Shown here: positions 50,840-60,207 of the stretch, piece after piece
How positions within the stretch are numbered: the first letter of the stretch is position 1
How the letters are laid out: each line of letters starts with the position of its first letter
Assembly (NCBI GenBank): GCA_002352105.1
Contig: DEHV01000039.1
Span: 16,559-80,558 of the forward strand
Direction: 5' to 3'
Length of the DNA stretch: 64,000 nt
Source: Chitinophagaceae bacterium UBA2791
GTDB taxonomy: Bacteria > Bacteroidota > Bacteroidia > Chitinophagales > Chitinophagaceae
Notes under the pieces: model-generated
What the model was told of the DNA's origin: nothing
The model's database searches: none
What the model saw: only the letters and a program-made list of their open reading frames with translations
Program-made: the position numbers and the translations under genes

Positions 50840-51949
50840 ATGGTATACCGGGCGATAGGAATTATGAGCGGAAGCTCTCTCGACGGGCTTGACCTGGCCT
50901 TCGTTGAATTACAGGAAACAGCCGGCAAATGGTCGTATGCGCTGAAAGCGTCATCCTGCTATCCTTACGAGGATGAATGGGCGGAAAAATTACGCAAAGC
51001 CCCATCCCTGAATGCATTGGATTACCAATTGCTGCATACCGCATACGGCCATTATACCGGGGAGCAGGTAAACCGCTTCATCAACGAGCATAACCTGCAA
51101 TACCAGGCGCAGCTTATCGCCTCGCACGGACATACTTCTTTTCATATCCCCGGGAAAAAAATGACGGCGCAACTGGGCGACGGGGCCGCCATTGCCGCCG
51201 TTACCGGCATTAATGTGGTGAGCGATCTGCGGGCGATGGATATCGCCTTAGGCGGGCAGGGCGCGCCGATCGTGCCTATCGGTGAAAAGCTGTTGCTGGG
51301 CGGTTACGCCTATTTCTTAAACATCGGCGGCATTGCCAATCTTTCTTTTAACGATCCCGATCAGTATATAGCATACGATGTATGCCCGGCCAACCGCGTG
51401 CTCAACATGCTTGCCCGCGATGCCGGCAAACCTTTCGACGAAGGCGGACAGATCGCCGAAAAAGGCGCCGTATCCGGGTCGCTGCTGGAGATGCTCAACG
51501 AGCTGGCCTATTATCATCTGCCGCACCCGAAATCCCTGTCCAATGATTTTGGAACAGGCGTGGTATACTCCCTGATCAGGCAGGAAAGACTGAGCGCTCC
51601 CGACGCATTGAGCTCCTATGTAGAGCATATCGCCTTCCAGGTTGCGCGTTCTGCCGCGGCGCTTCAGGATGAATTCGGCGAAGACGCAGCGCAGGAAAAC
51701 AGAAAAATGCTGATCACCGGGGGAGGAGCCCTGAACCATTTCCTCGTCAAAAGAATAGGCGAACGGTTAAAACCCCTGAACATCGACGTGGTCGTTCCCG
51801 ACAATGAGCTGATCGTTTTCAAGGAAGCCATCATCATGGCGCTGATCGGCGTGCTGAGATGGCGCGAGGAAGACAATACCCTGGCCTCGGTAACCGGCGC
51901 TTCCCGCAACAGTATCGGGGGCGCGGTCTGGATAGGACAGGAATCATAA
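50840..51949 (+). CDS. anmK: Anhydro-N-acetylmuramic acid kinase
   Basis: A 369-residue ASKHA-fold kinase that phosphorylates and opens 1,6-anhydro-MurNAc from peptidoglycan turnover, giving MurNAc-6-phosphate. Motifs: GIMSGSSLDGLDLAF at the N-terminus, SHGHTSFH, the ATP loop LNIGGIANLSF, and the late ITGGGALNHFLV. The length is right. It is divergent from upp. Confidence 0.95.
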   Translation: MVYRAIGIMSGSSLDGLDLAFVELQETAGKWSYALKASSCYPYEDEWAEKLRKAPSLNALDYQLLHTAYGHYTGEQVNRFINEHNLQYQAQLIASHGHTSFHIPGKKMTAQLGDGAAIAAVTGINVVSDLRAMDIALGGQGAPIVPIGEKLLLGGYAYFLNIGGIANLSFNDPDQYIAYDVCPANRVLNMLARDAGKPFDEGGQIAEKGAVSGSLLEMLNELAYYHLPHPKSLSNDFGTGVVYSLIRQERLSAPDALSSYVEHIAFQVARSAAALQDEFGEDAAQENRKMLITGGGALNHFLVKRIGERLKPLNIDVVVPDNELIVFKEAIIMALIGVLRWREEDNTLASVTGASRNSIGGAVWIGQES

Positions 51950-52000
51950 GCAGCGCAGGTTGCGTTAATGCGCCTGCAATGATAGGCGCTATGGCTGGTT

Positions 52001-53464
52001 TTAGTTTGACACCGTGGGGATCAGCAGGGGAACAACATAATAGGAGAACAGCGTGATCAATACGATTGAAATGATGTTCATGACAAACCCGGTTTTCACC
52101 ATCTGACCCATTTTGATATGCCCGCTGGCAAAAGCAATGGCGTTGGGAGGCGTTCCCATAGGCATCATACTGGCACAACTGGCCGCAAGCGCCATCGGAA
52201 GCCCCAATAATAACGGATTTATGCCCATCGCATCGGCAATGCCCGCCATCACCGGGGAAAAAACAATGACCTGCGCGATATTGCTCATCATCTCGCTGAT
52301 AAAGATCGAAAGCAGCGCAACCGCAAAGATCAGCATGATGCCTCCTCCGTCGGCGCCGCTCATACCGGCTATCCAGGAGCCCATACGCTCGATCAACCCG
52401 GCTTTTTCCAGCGCGCCCGCCAGGGCTATGCCTCCTCCGAACAGGTACAGGATGCCCCAGGCCATCCTGGAGGTATCGGACCATTCCAGGATCCTATGGC
52501 TATCCTTTATGCTTCCGGCAGGACAAATGAACAGCGCCAATGCGCCGAGCATGGCAATGATGGTATCGTCTAATGTGATCCACCCAATGGCATTGATAAG
52601 GTCTTTGAACATCCATAGAAAAGCGGTCGATACGAAGATGATCAATACCCTTTTCTCGGTAGGTTTCAATGGGCCCAGCTGCTCGATCTTTGCCCTGATC
52701 AGCTCCCTGGTGGCCAGGTCCTTCTTCATCCTGTTCGGATATAGCCATTTGGTCAGCACGATATAAAGCGAGATCAGCAACAGCAGGGCAATGGGCGCGC
52801 AGATGATCATCCAGTCGGCAAACCCGATCGAGTAGTCGTATTTTTCCTTGATAAAGGACACAAATGCCACGTTCGGGGGCGTGCCGATAATGGTAGCGAT
52901 ACCTCCGAAATTAGATGCATACGCAATGGCCAGCATTACTGCCAGCGAAAAATTTTTGATATTGCCGTGGCCCTGCCTGTTCTCACTCACCACATGGATA
53001 ATGGACGTGGCTATCGGGAACATCATCATGGTAGTGGCTGTATTGCTCAGCCACATGCTGAGAAACCCGGTGGAAAGAATAAACCCCAGCACTATCCTGT
53101 CGCCGCTGGTGCCGGTGATCCGGATAATGTTCAGCGCTATGCGCGTATGCAGATTCCATTTTTCTATCGCAAGGCCGATCATAAATCCGCCCATAAAAAG
53201 AAAGATAATAGAGTCGCCATAGCTCACGGCAGTGGCTTTCAGCGAATTGATGCCCAGCAAGGGAAACAGGATCAGGGGAAGAAAAGCCACTACCGCCATC
53301 GGCAAGGCTTCCGACACCCACCATACGACCATTAACGCCGCTACGGCAAGGGTTGCCGAACCAAGCTTATCCAGGTCGAACGGATTGACCCATAGCATGA
53401 ATAAAAAGGAGAAAACGCCTGCCAGAAGCGCTCCCAGATTAAGGAAATCTTTTGTTTTTGTCAT
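52001..53464 (-). CDS. SLC13/DASS-type anion symporter
   Basis: A 487-residue transporter of the divalent anion:sodium symporter family with about twelve hydrophobic segments. Both conserved SNT-type clusters are seen: FLSMWLSNTATTMMMFPIATSI in the first half and FISEMMSNIAQVIVFSPV in the second, with MPMGTPPNAIAFASGHIKMGQM near the end. Likely substrates are dicarboxylates such as succinate, or sulfate; sequence by eye does not decide. It overlaps the end of the upstream glycosylase gene by 26 bp, so the two are translated together. Confidence 0.9.
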   Translation of the reverse strand: MTKTKDFLNLGALLAGVFSFLFMLWVNPFDLDKLGSATLAVAALMVVWWVSEALPMAVVAFLPLILFPLLGINSLKATAVSYGDSIIFLFMGGFMIGLAIEKWNLHTRIALNIIRITGTSGDRIVLGFILSTGFLSMWLSNTATTMMMFPIATSIIHVVSENRQGHGNIKNFSLAVMLAIAYASNFGGIATIIGTPPNVAFVSFIKEKYDYSIGFADWMIICAPIALLLLISLYIVLTKWLYPNRMKKDLATRELIRAKIEQLGPLKPTEKRVLIIFVSTAFLWMFKDLINAIGWITLDDTIIAMLGALALFICPAGSIKDSHRILEWSDTSRMAWGILYLFGGGIALAGALEKAGLIERMGSWIAGMSGADGGGIMLIFAVALLSIFISEMMSNIAQVIVFSPVMAGIADAMGINPLLLGLPMALAASCASMMPMGTPPNAIAFASGHIKMGQMVKTGFVMNIISIVLITLFSYYVVPLLIPTVSN

Positions 53465-54065
53465 ATGGCGTTTTGCTTACATAGGGATTATCTTTTACCA
53501 GGAAACGGTAAGGCAGTTTGGCGTCCTCGCCCGCATAGTCGACCCCTATCCGGGGCGTGACGATCACCTCCTCGTCTGAAAAACTTATCCCATCTGAAAA
53601 AATGTTTATTTCTTTCCCGAACAGATCACACCCGGTGTGGCAGGTCAAAATACCCATGGCCTTTGATACATTTCCCGGACCGCGGGTCAGGGAATGATCG
53701 GCCCGTTTTTTGCCCGTCCTTTGCAGCATGATATCAATACCCTTCAGCGGCTCTACGCCCCTGATCAGGATAGCATGCGGAATTTCTTTTTTATTGGTAA
53801 CGATATTGAACAAATGATGGATGCCGTAACAAAGATAAACATAGGCCCGGCCGGAGGATCCGAACATGATCTCTGTGCGGGCGGTCCTTCTGCCGCCAAA
53901 AGCGTGAGAAGCCCTGTCAATCGCCCCGGCATAAGCTTCCGTTTCCACGATCCTGCCGGAAACGGTCTTGCCGTCAAAGCGCGTAACCAACACTTTTCCC
54001 AACAATTCCCTGGCAATAACCGTTACTTCGCTGCGATCGTAAAAGGAAGGCCCAAGCTTTTTCAT
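53439..54065 (-). CDS. DNA-3-methyladenine glycosylase (AAG/Mpg type)
   Basis: A 208-residue base-excision glycosylase that removes alkylated purines and hypoxanthine. The opening FYDRSEVTVIARELLGKVLV, the catalytic glutamate in RIVETEAYAGAIDRASHAFGGR, and YVYLCYGIHHLFNIVTN are the family signature. Its last codons overlap the DASS transporter start; the functional link is unclear and the order may be accidental. Confidence 0.95.
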   Translation of the reverse strand: MKKLGPSFYDRSEVTVIARELLGKVLVTRFDGKTVSGRIVETEAYAGAIDRASHAFGGRRTARTEIMFGSSGRAYVYLCYGIHHLFNIVTNKKEIPHAILIRGVEPLKGIDIMLQRTGKKRADHSLTRGPGNVSKAMGILTCHTGCDLFGKEINIFSDGISFSDEEVIVTPRIGVDYAGEDAKLPYRFLVKDNPYVSKTPYDKNKRFP

Positions 54066-54157
54066 TCAGAGACAACAGGAATATTTACTAAGTTTGAATT
54101 GTTAACGATCGACAAATAAACTAAAAAATGCTATAAATTCTGTAAACAAAAAATAAC

Positions 54158-54919
54158 TTGCTCAAAGAAATAGTAATAGCAATAGACTCCTACTTCAAGG
54201 CTCACCAGTTTATCAGAAAGCACCGTCTATGGAAATGGATCGTTATTCCCGGTATCCTTTACATGATCCTGTTTGTAACGGGAATGTATTTTTTCTGGCA
54301 ATCCACCGATCAGGCCGTTTCGTATTTAACCAGGAGCATCGGGCTCGACAGGTGGCTCCACCGGCAGGAAAGCGGCCTCCTGAGCTTTTTTTTCCTGATG
54401 GGAGAGATCATGGTGAGGCTGATCCTGATGTTTTTCTATTTTTCTCTTTTTAAATATGCATTCCTGATCATCGGTTCGCCGGTCTTTGCCTACCTGAGCG
54501 AAAAAACCGAGTCTATCATCGAAGGCAAGGATTTTCCTTTCAGCTTCTCTCAGCTGATCAAAGATATTTTCCGGGCTATAAAGCTGGCCCTTCGCAACAC
54601 GCTTTGGCAGGCGGTATACACGATATCCATCCTGATCCTTGCTTTTTTCCCCGTCGTAGGATGGATCACCCCGCTGATCATGCTGTTCGTGGAATGCTAT
54701 TACTATGGATTTTCCATGTTGGACTACAGCAGCGAACGCCATAAGCTCTCCGCTTCGGAGAGCATTGAGTTTATCTCCAAACACAAGGGCCTTGCCATCG
54801 GCAACGGCATCGTATTTTACCTGATGCACCTGGTTCCTGTTGCCGGCTGGATCTTTGCCCCCTCCTATGCAGTGATTGCGGCTACCATCAGCTTATATCA
54901 CCAGAAATCAACGCCATGA
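54158..54919 (+). CDS. EI24/CysZ-like membrane protein
   Basis: A 253-residue protein with about five membrane segments, resembling the EI24 domain family, which includes the sulfate transporter CysZ. Matching features are the WKWIVIPGILYMILF segment, the re-entrant-like LFKYAFLIIGSPVFAYLSEKTE, and the late FVECYYYGFSMLDYSSERHKLS. Translation starts at a TTG. No sulfur-assimilation genes are near. It shares a 4-bp ATGA overlap with the methyltransferase gene that follows. Confidence 0.82.
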   Translation: MLKEIVIAIDSYFKAHQFIRKHRLWKWIVIPGILYMILFVTGMYFFWQSTDQAVSYLTRSIGLDRWLHRQESGLLSFFFLMGEIMVRLILMFFYFSLFKYAFLIIGSPVFAYLSEKTESIIEGKDFPFSFSQLIKDIFRAIKLALRNTLWQAVYTISILILAFFPVVGWITPLIMLFVECYYYGFSMLDYSSERHKLSASESIEFISKHKGLAIGNGIVFYLMHLVPVAGWIFAPSYAVIAATISLYHQKSTP

Positions 54920-55653
54920 CCATGAACCCGACGGAAACGCCGCAAACCGCCCCCGGCAAAGTATATCTTATCCCTTCCGCGCTATACGAGGGCGCCGGCT
55001 TCGTTATCCCTCCCTATGTGCTGGAGGCGATAAAAGACTGCCAGGCCTTTTTTGTGGAGAATGAACGGTCGGCCCGGAGATACCTGAAAAGCCTGTGGAA
55101 GGAAATAACGATTGATGATTACCGTTGGGTGGCCATCCATAAAACGGAAAAGGCGGTAAAACAACAGTTTCTCGACCTGCTGGCAAAGGGTCGCAATATA
55201 GGCATCATCAGCGAAGCCGGATGCCCCGGCATTGCCGATCCGGGCCAGTTCCTGGTTGCGGCCGCGCACCGCGCGGGGGCCAGGGTATGCCCGCTGGTGG
55301 GCCCAAACGCCGTCTTACTGGCATTGATGGCCAGCGGCATGAACGGGCAACAGTTCAGGTTCCTGGGCTACCTGCCCATCGATGCGCAGGAACGCATCCG
55401 CGCCATCAGGCAGATGGAGTCTTTTTCGGCAAAGCAGAATTGTACGCAGGTCTTTATCGAAACGCCCTACCGCAACAACCAACTGTTGGAAATGATCAGC
55501 AGGACCTGCCAGCCCGGTACGCTGTTGTGTATCGCCGCCGATCTCACTTCAGGAAACGAGTTTGTCCAAACAAAAACAATTGCAGAATGGAAAAAAGCGC
55601 CGCCCGACCTGCATAAGCGCCCCGTCATATTTTGCCTGCTGAGCGAAAGATAA
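54916..55653 (+). CDS. RsmI-like tetrapyrrole-methylase-fold methyltransferase
   Basis: A 245-residue SAM-dependent methyltransferase. Motifs are ALYEGAGFVIPPYVLEAIKDCQAFFVENERSARRYLK, IGIISEAGCPGIADPGQFLVAAAHRAG and VCPLVGPNAVLLALMASGMNGQQFRFLGYLP, matching the RsmI branch that 2'-O-methylates C1402 of 16S rRNA. It is shorter than E. coli RsmI (286 residues) and starts differently, so the exact target is inferred. Its ATG overlaps the EI24 stop codon. Confidence 0.85.
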   Translation: MTMNPTETPQTAPGKVYLIPSALYEGAGFVIPPYVLEAIKDCQAFFVENERSARRYLKSLWKEITIDDYRWVAIHKTEKAVKQQFLDLLAKGRNIGIISEAGCPGIADPGQFLVAAAHRAGARVCPLVGPNAVLLALMASGMNGQQFRFLGYLPIDAQERIRAIRQMESFSAKQNCTQVFIETPYRNNQLLEMISRTCQPGTLLCIAADLTSGNEFVQTKTIAEWKKAPPDLHKRPVIFCLLSER

Positions 55654-55679
55654 GGAGCCCGCACTTCGATATAAAGAGA

Positions 55680-56057
55680 TTATGGATTAACATCCCGGAT
55701 GGAAATAATACTATCTACCACATATTTATTGTATCCCCGCCAGGGAAGCGGCTTGAGGTATTCCTGGTAATGCAGCTCCACCTCCTTGCCGCTGCTCACC
55801 ATCAGCTTTTCCGCAACCTTCGGGTCGACAATGGAAAACTCGAATTCATACGATTGTATGGTGCCGGGGGTCCTTGAACGAAATCCGCTTTGTATCAGCT
55901 TCCCTTCATAGGTCTTGAAAATATATCCCTTTCGGACGACAAAGTTCAATTCGCCGGACTTCACGCCCTCGCCAAATGTCCAGTAATAACGGTAATAAAA
56001 TATTCCCGCCAAAACGGCCAGTACGACCAGGATGGTCATCCATAAAAACTTTCTCAT
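55680..56057 (-). CDS. Conserved hypothetical protein with one membrane anchor
   Basis: A 125-residue protein with an N-terminal helix (FLWMTILVVLAVLAGIFYYRYYW) and a beta-rich extracytoplasmic part (SGELNFVVRKGYIFKTYEGKLIQSGF, YEFEFSIVDPKVAEKLM, KEVELHYQEYLKPLPWRGYNKYVVDSI). I recognise the pattern from Bacteroidota genomes but know of no function. It is convergent with the RsmI-like gene and divergent from bshA. Confidence 0.7.
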   Translation of the reverse strand: MRKFLWMTILVVLAVLAGIFYYRYYWTFGEGVKSGELNFVVRKGYIFKTYEGKLIQSGFRSRTPGTIQSYEFEFSIVDPKVAEKLMVSSGKEVELHYQEYLKPLPWRGYNKYVVDSIISIRDVNP

Positions 56058-56187
56058 GCAAAACTGTTTAGCGTTTTATGAAACATTCATATAAAGCCAT
56101 CGCGGCGCCTATAGGATATATTCATGCGATAAAGTTAGGGAAATAGGCGATGGGAAGATAGCAATAAAATGGGTTCTAAAAATCATT

Positions 56188-56195
56188 TACCTTCG
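56188..56195 (+). promoter_or_regulatory. Possible -7 box of bshA
   Basis: TACCTTCG followed by CTGC is one base off TAnnTTTG, 17 bases before the bshA ATG. The same TTCG variant appears upstream of the peroxiredoxin gene. Confidence 0.3.
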
Positions 56196-56212
56196 CTGCT
56201 AATTAAAGACGT

Positions 56213-57331
56213 ATGAGAATAGGAATTGTTTGTTATCCTACGTTCGGGGGAAGCGGGGTTTTGGCGACAGAGCTGGGTAAGGCATTAGCAGACAAAGGAC
56301 ACCTGGTGCATTTCATCACCTATCAGCAACCAGTCAGGCTAGGCGAATTCAACGCCAATATATTTTACCATGAAGTGAGGGTGCCCACTTATCCCCTGTT
56401 TGATTTTCCTCCCTACGAAACGGCCCTGGCCAGCACTATGGTAGACATCATCGTGAACAACCAGATCGACCTGCTGCATGTGCATTATGCCATCCCCCAT
56501 GCCTCGGCCGCCTATATGGCGAAAAAAATACTGGAGACCCAGAACCGCAAGATCCCCGTGATCACGACGCTTCACGGAACCGATATTACGCTGGTAGGGC
56601 GCGACAAGACCTTTGCCCCGGTAGTGGCTTTTTCCATAAACCAGAGCGACGCCATCACCGCGGTGTCCGAGAACCTCAGGGGCGAAACCAATAAGATCTT
56701 CCGGATCGAAAAGGATATCCATGTGATCCACAATTTTGTCGACGTAACGCGGTTTGGCAAGAAGCCCATCGATGCATTCCGGCGGGTCATCGCCCCGAAC
56801 GACGAGAAGATCGTGTTGCATGCTTCCAATTTCCGAAAAATAAAAAGGGTGAGCGATGTGGTGAAGATCTTCGCAAAGATCAGGGAAAGGGCGCCCAGCA
56901 AACTGCTGTTTATCGGGGACGGCCCCGAGCGCACGGAGGCGGAAAGCATGTGCCGCGACCTCCATATCTGCGACGATATCCGTTTCGTGGGCAAGCAGGA
57001 CCAGATAGAAGAGATCTTCGCCATCGGCGACCTGTTCATCCTGACATCAGAATACGAAAGTTTCGGGCTGGCGGCGCTGGAAGCCATGGCCGCCGGGGTT
57101 CCGGTCATCTCTACAAATGTCGGCGGGCTGCCTGAAATAAATATACAGGGGGAAACCGGCTTCTTAAGCAATGTGGGAGATATAGACGATATGGCTTCCC
57201 ATGCGCTTGAACTATTAACCGATGAACAGAAGCTGGCTGTCTTCAAAGCCAATGCTGCAGCGCGCGCAAGCCAGTTCGATATCCATCGCATCGTGCCCCA
57301 GTACGAGACGCTGTACAACCAGTTTTTATAA
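56213..57331 (+). CDS. bshA: N-acetyl-alpha-D-glucosaminyl L-malate synthase BshA
   Basis: A 372-residue GT4 glycosyltransferase that joins GlcNAc to L-malate, the first step of bacillithiol synthesis. The start MRIGIVCYPTFGGSGVLATELGKALADKGHLVHFITY, then THHGTDIT-like TLHGTDITLVGRD, and the GT4 motif EYESFGLAALEAMAAGVPVISTNVGGLPEI are typical. Bacillithiol is the low-molecular-weight thiol of many Bacteroidota as well as Firmicutes. bshB and bshC are not in this window. Confidence 0.94.
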   Translation: MRIGIVCYPTFGGSGVLATELGKALADKGHLVHFITYQQPVRLGEFNANIFYHEVRVPTYPLFDFPPYETALASTMVDIIVNNQIDLLHVHYAIPHASAAYMAKKILETQNRKIPVITTLHGTDITLVGRDKTFAPVVAFSINQSDAITAVSENLRGETNKIFRIEKDIHVIHNFVDVTRFGKKPIDAFRRVIAPNDEKIVLHASNFRKIKRVSDVVKIFAKIRERAPSKLLFIGDGPERTEAESMCRDLHICDDIRFVGKQDQIEEIFAIGDLFILTSEYESFGLAALEAMAAGVPVISTNVGGLPEINIQGETGFLSNVGDIDDMASHALELLTDEQKLAVFKANAAARASQFDIHRIVPQYETLYNQFL

Positions 57332-57360
57332 GAAAGTTTGCGCTGAAGCGCTGAGTCAAT

Positions 57361-57430
57361 GCTTTTAAAGGCCGATCGGATGTAATGCTCATACCGTTAC
57401 GTTAAAAGCTGTCGCGCCTGTACGGGCGTT
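57361..57430. terminator. Inverted repeats between convergent bshA and the EnvC-like gene
   Basis: GCTTTTAA (57361-57368) pairs with TTAAAAGC (57402-57409); a second hairpin, CGCC (57415-57418) with GGCG (57425-57428), is followed by a loosely T-rich run. Either could end bshA transcription. Confidence 0.4.
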
Positions 57431-57458
57431 CCGTCTTGTTTTGCAGTCTTATGCGCCC

Positions 57459-58790
57459 TTATCTTTTCCGTATCCATGCGCCGGGATCGAGGTTCTTATT
57501 TTCAATCAGCAGGAGGAATTCGATCTCGCCGTTGCCATCCGCATTGGTGCCGGCCCGGCCGACGGTCTGCCCGGCTTTGACCGTTTGTCCTTTTGAAACG
57601 CTGGATGAGGACAGGTTCCCGTAAGTGGTAAAATATTTTCCATGCCTCACCAACACGTTCGATTCGCCTTCCACGTCAAACACAGACACGACCTCCCCGT
57701 CAAACACGGCCTTCACCACGGCGCCTTCGTCTGTCTCGAGGGTCAGGCCCGGGTTGGTTCCCCTTAACTTGGTGCCCGGAATGGAATAGGTGCCAAAATT
57801 GATCTTAATATTTCCTTTATCGATGGGCCAGGGAAGCTTTCCCTTGTTCTTTTCAAAATTATCGGAGATGATCTCTCCGCCGGGAGTAGCGTCGAACACG
57901 CTTTTGGAAGCGGCGGGCGAGGGGCTCTCTTCTTTTTTGACGACCACGGGAGCAGGGCTGTTATCCCCGGACTCCTTCTTGGCTGCCGCTTCTTTTTTGG
58001 CGGCGGCCAGCGCGGCGGCCTTGGCTTTTTTCTCCTCCTCCAATGCTTTCTGGCGGGCGATCCTGATCTCCCGGTCGATCGCGGCTTTTATGGAAGCCCT
58101 CAGCTTATTGTCAGCCTTCTGCTTCGCATTCAATTCCCTCGATAGTTCCTTCTCTCTCGACCGCAGCTTGTTCACGACCACATCCTGCTCTTTCTTCTCA
58201 TCTACCAATACCATTTTCTCTTTTTCCTGTTTGGTGAGGGCCTGGTCCTTTTCCTTACGGGATAACTCCAGGCCGGCTATCTTTTTCTGAAGCAGGTCCT
58301 GCGTATTGAGAATAGCCTCCGATTGCTGCTCGCGATAAGAACGGTAGGATTTCAGGTATTCCACTCTTTTCAGCGCATCGTTAAAACTGGATGCCGAGAA
58401 AATAAAATTCAGAAAATCATAATTGTTCCTGTTCTTATACGCGTAAGCAATGCTCTTTTCATACATAAGCTTAAGCGTATCCAGGTCGTTCTTTAACCGG
58501 TCGATCTCATCCCTCGACTTGTTAATATCCGATTCAATATAATCGATCTGGGAACTTATGTTTTTGATGGCGGCCTCGCGAAGTTTCAATTTCCGCTGTA
58601 ATAGCGCCAGCTGCCCCAGGGATTCCTTCCTGTTCTTTTTGGTCTGGTCCAGCGAATTTTTAACCTGCTGGATCTCCCGTTGAATCTCTGCACGCTGCTT
58701 TTCCAGCTCCGCCCTGGATTGGGCCTGCGCGGTGGAATATATAAGGGCAGAGCCTGCCAGGAGAACCAAAAACAATACGATACGTTGCAT
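57459..58790 (-). CDS. EnvC-like LytM-domain murein hydrolase activator
   Basis: A 443-residue periplasmic protein: signal peptide (cleavage near STAQAQ), a long coiled coil (about 25-260), a Lys/Ala linker, and a C-terminal LytM/M23 domain (about 325-443) with VLVRHGKYFTTYGNLSSSSVSKGQTVKAGQTVG. The metal-binding histidines of active LytM peptidases are replaced (the usual HLH position reads EIEFLLLIE), as in EnvC, which activates amidases instead of cutting peptidoglycan itself. FtsX (12041) would be its expected membrane partner. It ends the dut-DUF4292-envC gene string. Confidence 0.9.
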   Translation of the reverse strand: MQRIVLFLVLLAGSALIYSTAQAQSRAELEKQRAEIQREIQQVKNSLDQTKKNRKESLGQLALLQRKLKLREAAIKNISSQIDYIESDINKSRDEIDRLKNDLDTLKLMYEKSIAYAYKNRNNYDFLNFIFSASSFNDALKRVEYLKSYRSYREQQSEAILNTQDLLQKKIAGLELSRKEKDQALTKQEKEKMVLVDEKKEQDVVVNKLRSREKELSRELNAKQKADNKLRASIKAAIDREIRIARQKALEEEKKAKAAALAAAKKEAAAKKESGDNSPAPVVVKKEESPSPAASKSVFDATPGGEIISDNFEKNKGKLPWPIDKGNIKINFGTYSIPGTKLRGTNPGLTLETDEGAVVKAVFDGEVVSVFDVEGESNVLVRHGKYFTTYGNLSSSSVSKGQTVKAGQTVGRAGTNADGNGEIEFLLLIENKNLDPGAWIRKR

Positions 58791-58826
58791 GGGCTATTTT
58801 GCTTTTAGAACGTTGTGGGCCAACGC

Positions 58827-59678
58827 TTATTGCAATTTATAGTTTTTTGGAATGCTGAAGGGGAAGTTTAACGGTTCATTAAACTCATACTGCCTGTATT
58901 TCATCTCGATATCCAGCTTGGATTTCTCAGAAACGGCTATTTTCCGGAATGTAGAAAAAGGAACCCCATTCTTGTTCTCGTAGTCGCCATAGGTAATATC
59001 CGCCGTTCGGGCCCTCGACTCATCGATATCGTCGAGCTTGCTGTGCAGGGGCAAATAGTTCGATTCATTTAGCGTAAGCAGGTGCTTGAACAACTTGCCG
59101 ATGCTGACCACCGATACGGAGGAAGCCCCATTTTTTTTATACGAAACAAGATTGCTATCCAGGTAAATAGGATTTCCGATGATCAGGTCCTGCAGCTCCG
59201 TCAGGGTAAAAGGAATACGGGCGATTTCCGTCAGATAGGCCACAGACCTGAGTTGCACCACCTTATCCAGTTTATTGATCACCTTCACGCTATCGGGGGT
59301 GATCAATACCCTGAACGCCTCTATGCCCAGCAAGGCATTGATCGAGATCCACAATGCGCTATCTTTCTGCAATTTAAAGAAAGCGTTAAAATCGCTTTTT
59401 TTGCCGTCGTTGCCCTGGAACACTACTTTAACCTTACCGGAGAAAGTTTGATAATCCAACCTGTTTTTCAGCGCTCCTTCATAAATGGTCTTCATATACC
59501 GTATGGAATCCGCTCTTCCGTCGTTCAGGGCTACAACAGAATCCTTTTTGGAACTGATCACATGCTGTATTTTTTTCGTAGACCGGCAGGCGCCCAGCAA
59601 TACCAGGGCCAGCAGAAAAACCGGGAGCCGGCCGATGCAGTAGCGAAAATTAAAAAAAAGCCTTCTCGACTGTAACAT
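58827..59678 (-). CDS. DUF4292 lipoprotein
   Basis: A 283-residue protein with a basic N-terminus, a hydrophobic stretch and a lipobox (LVLLGAC, Cys about 31), so it is a lipoprotein. The body (YQTFSGKVKVVFQGNDGKKSDFNAFFKLQKDSALWISINALLGIEAFRVLITPDSVKVINKL) is the DUF4292 pattern and has a LolB-like look; a role in lipoprotein or LPS handling is speculation. It is 3 bp after dut and 36 bp before the EnvC-like gene, so the three form an operon. Confidence 0.85.
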   Translation of the reverse strand: MLQSRRLFFNFRYCIGRLPVFLLALVLLGACRSTKKIQHVISSKKDSVVALNDGRADSIRYMKTIYEGALKNRLDYQTFSGKVKVVFQGNDGKKSDFNAFFKLQKDSALWISINALLGIEAFRVLITPDSVKVINKLDKVVQLRSVAYLTEIARIPFTLTELQDLIIGNPIYLDSNLVSYKKNGASSVSVVSIGKLFKHLLTLNESNYLPLHSKLDDIDESRARTADITYGDYENKNGVPFSTFRKIAVSEKSKLDIEMKYRQYEFNEPLNFPFSIPKNYKLQ

Positions 59679-59681
59679 GCA

Positions 59682-60125
59682 TTAGATTTTACCGGTATGC
59701 CCAAATCCTCCGACACCGCGTTCGGTGGATGATATATTTTCAACGGCCTCCCAGCCCACTCTTTCCACCCGCTGGATCACCATCTGCGCGACCCTGTCGC
59801 CGGTCTGGATGGTTTGCGCTTCCCCGGAAAGATTGATGAGGATAACCTTTATTTCGCCCCGGTAATCCGCGTCGATGGTTCCCGGAGAGTTAAGGCAGGT
59901 AAGCCCCTGTTTGATCGCCAGTCCGCTTCTCGGCCTTACCTGCGCCTCATATCCCGGCGGCAGTTCGATAAACAGGCCGGTAGGGATCAGGGATCGTTCC
60001 ATGGGCTGAAGCGTAACGGGAGCCTCAAGGTTCGCCCTGAGGTCCATCCCCGCCGACCCTTCCGTGGCATATTCCGGCAACGGATTGGCCGACCGGTTGA
60101 TAATGCTGACTTTCACTGTAGACAT
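59682..60125 (-). CDS. dut: dUTP diphosphatase
   Basis: A 147-residue trimeric dUTPase, which keeps uracil out of DNA and supplies dUMP. All five motifs are present: SAGMDLRA, PRSGLAIKQG, SPGTIDADYRGEI, RVAQMVI and the C-terminal P-loop-like RGVGGFGHTG. The length is normal. It is the first gene of the dut-DUF4292-envC operon and has a -7 box four bases before its ATG. Confidence 0.96.
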   Translation of the reverse strand: MSTVKVSIINRSANPLPEYATEGSAGMDLRANLEAPVTLQPMERSLIPTGLFIELPPGYEAQVRPRSGLAIKQGLTCLNSPGTIDADYRGEIKVILINLSGEAQTIQTGDRVAQMVIQRVERVGWEAVENISSTERGVGGFGHTGKI

Positions 60126-60129
60126 GCTG

Positions 60130-60137
60130 CAAATATA
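60130..60137 (-). promoter_or_regulatory. -7 box abutting the dut start
   Basis: On the minus strand TATATTTG then CAGC then the dut ATG. As with trmD, only four bases separate the box from the start codon, predicting a nearly leaderless transcript. Confidence 0.5.
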
Positions 60138-60207
60138 GGAATGTCCTGATTTACCTTCTCCGCGACCGCTAAAATTATAACTATCTTCATACAGTTAATA
60201 TGCTTCC

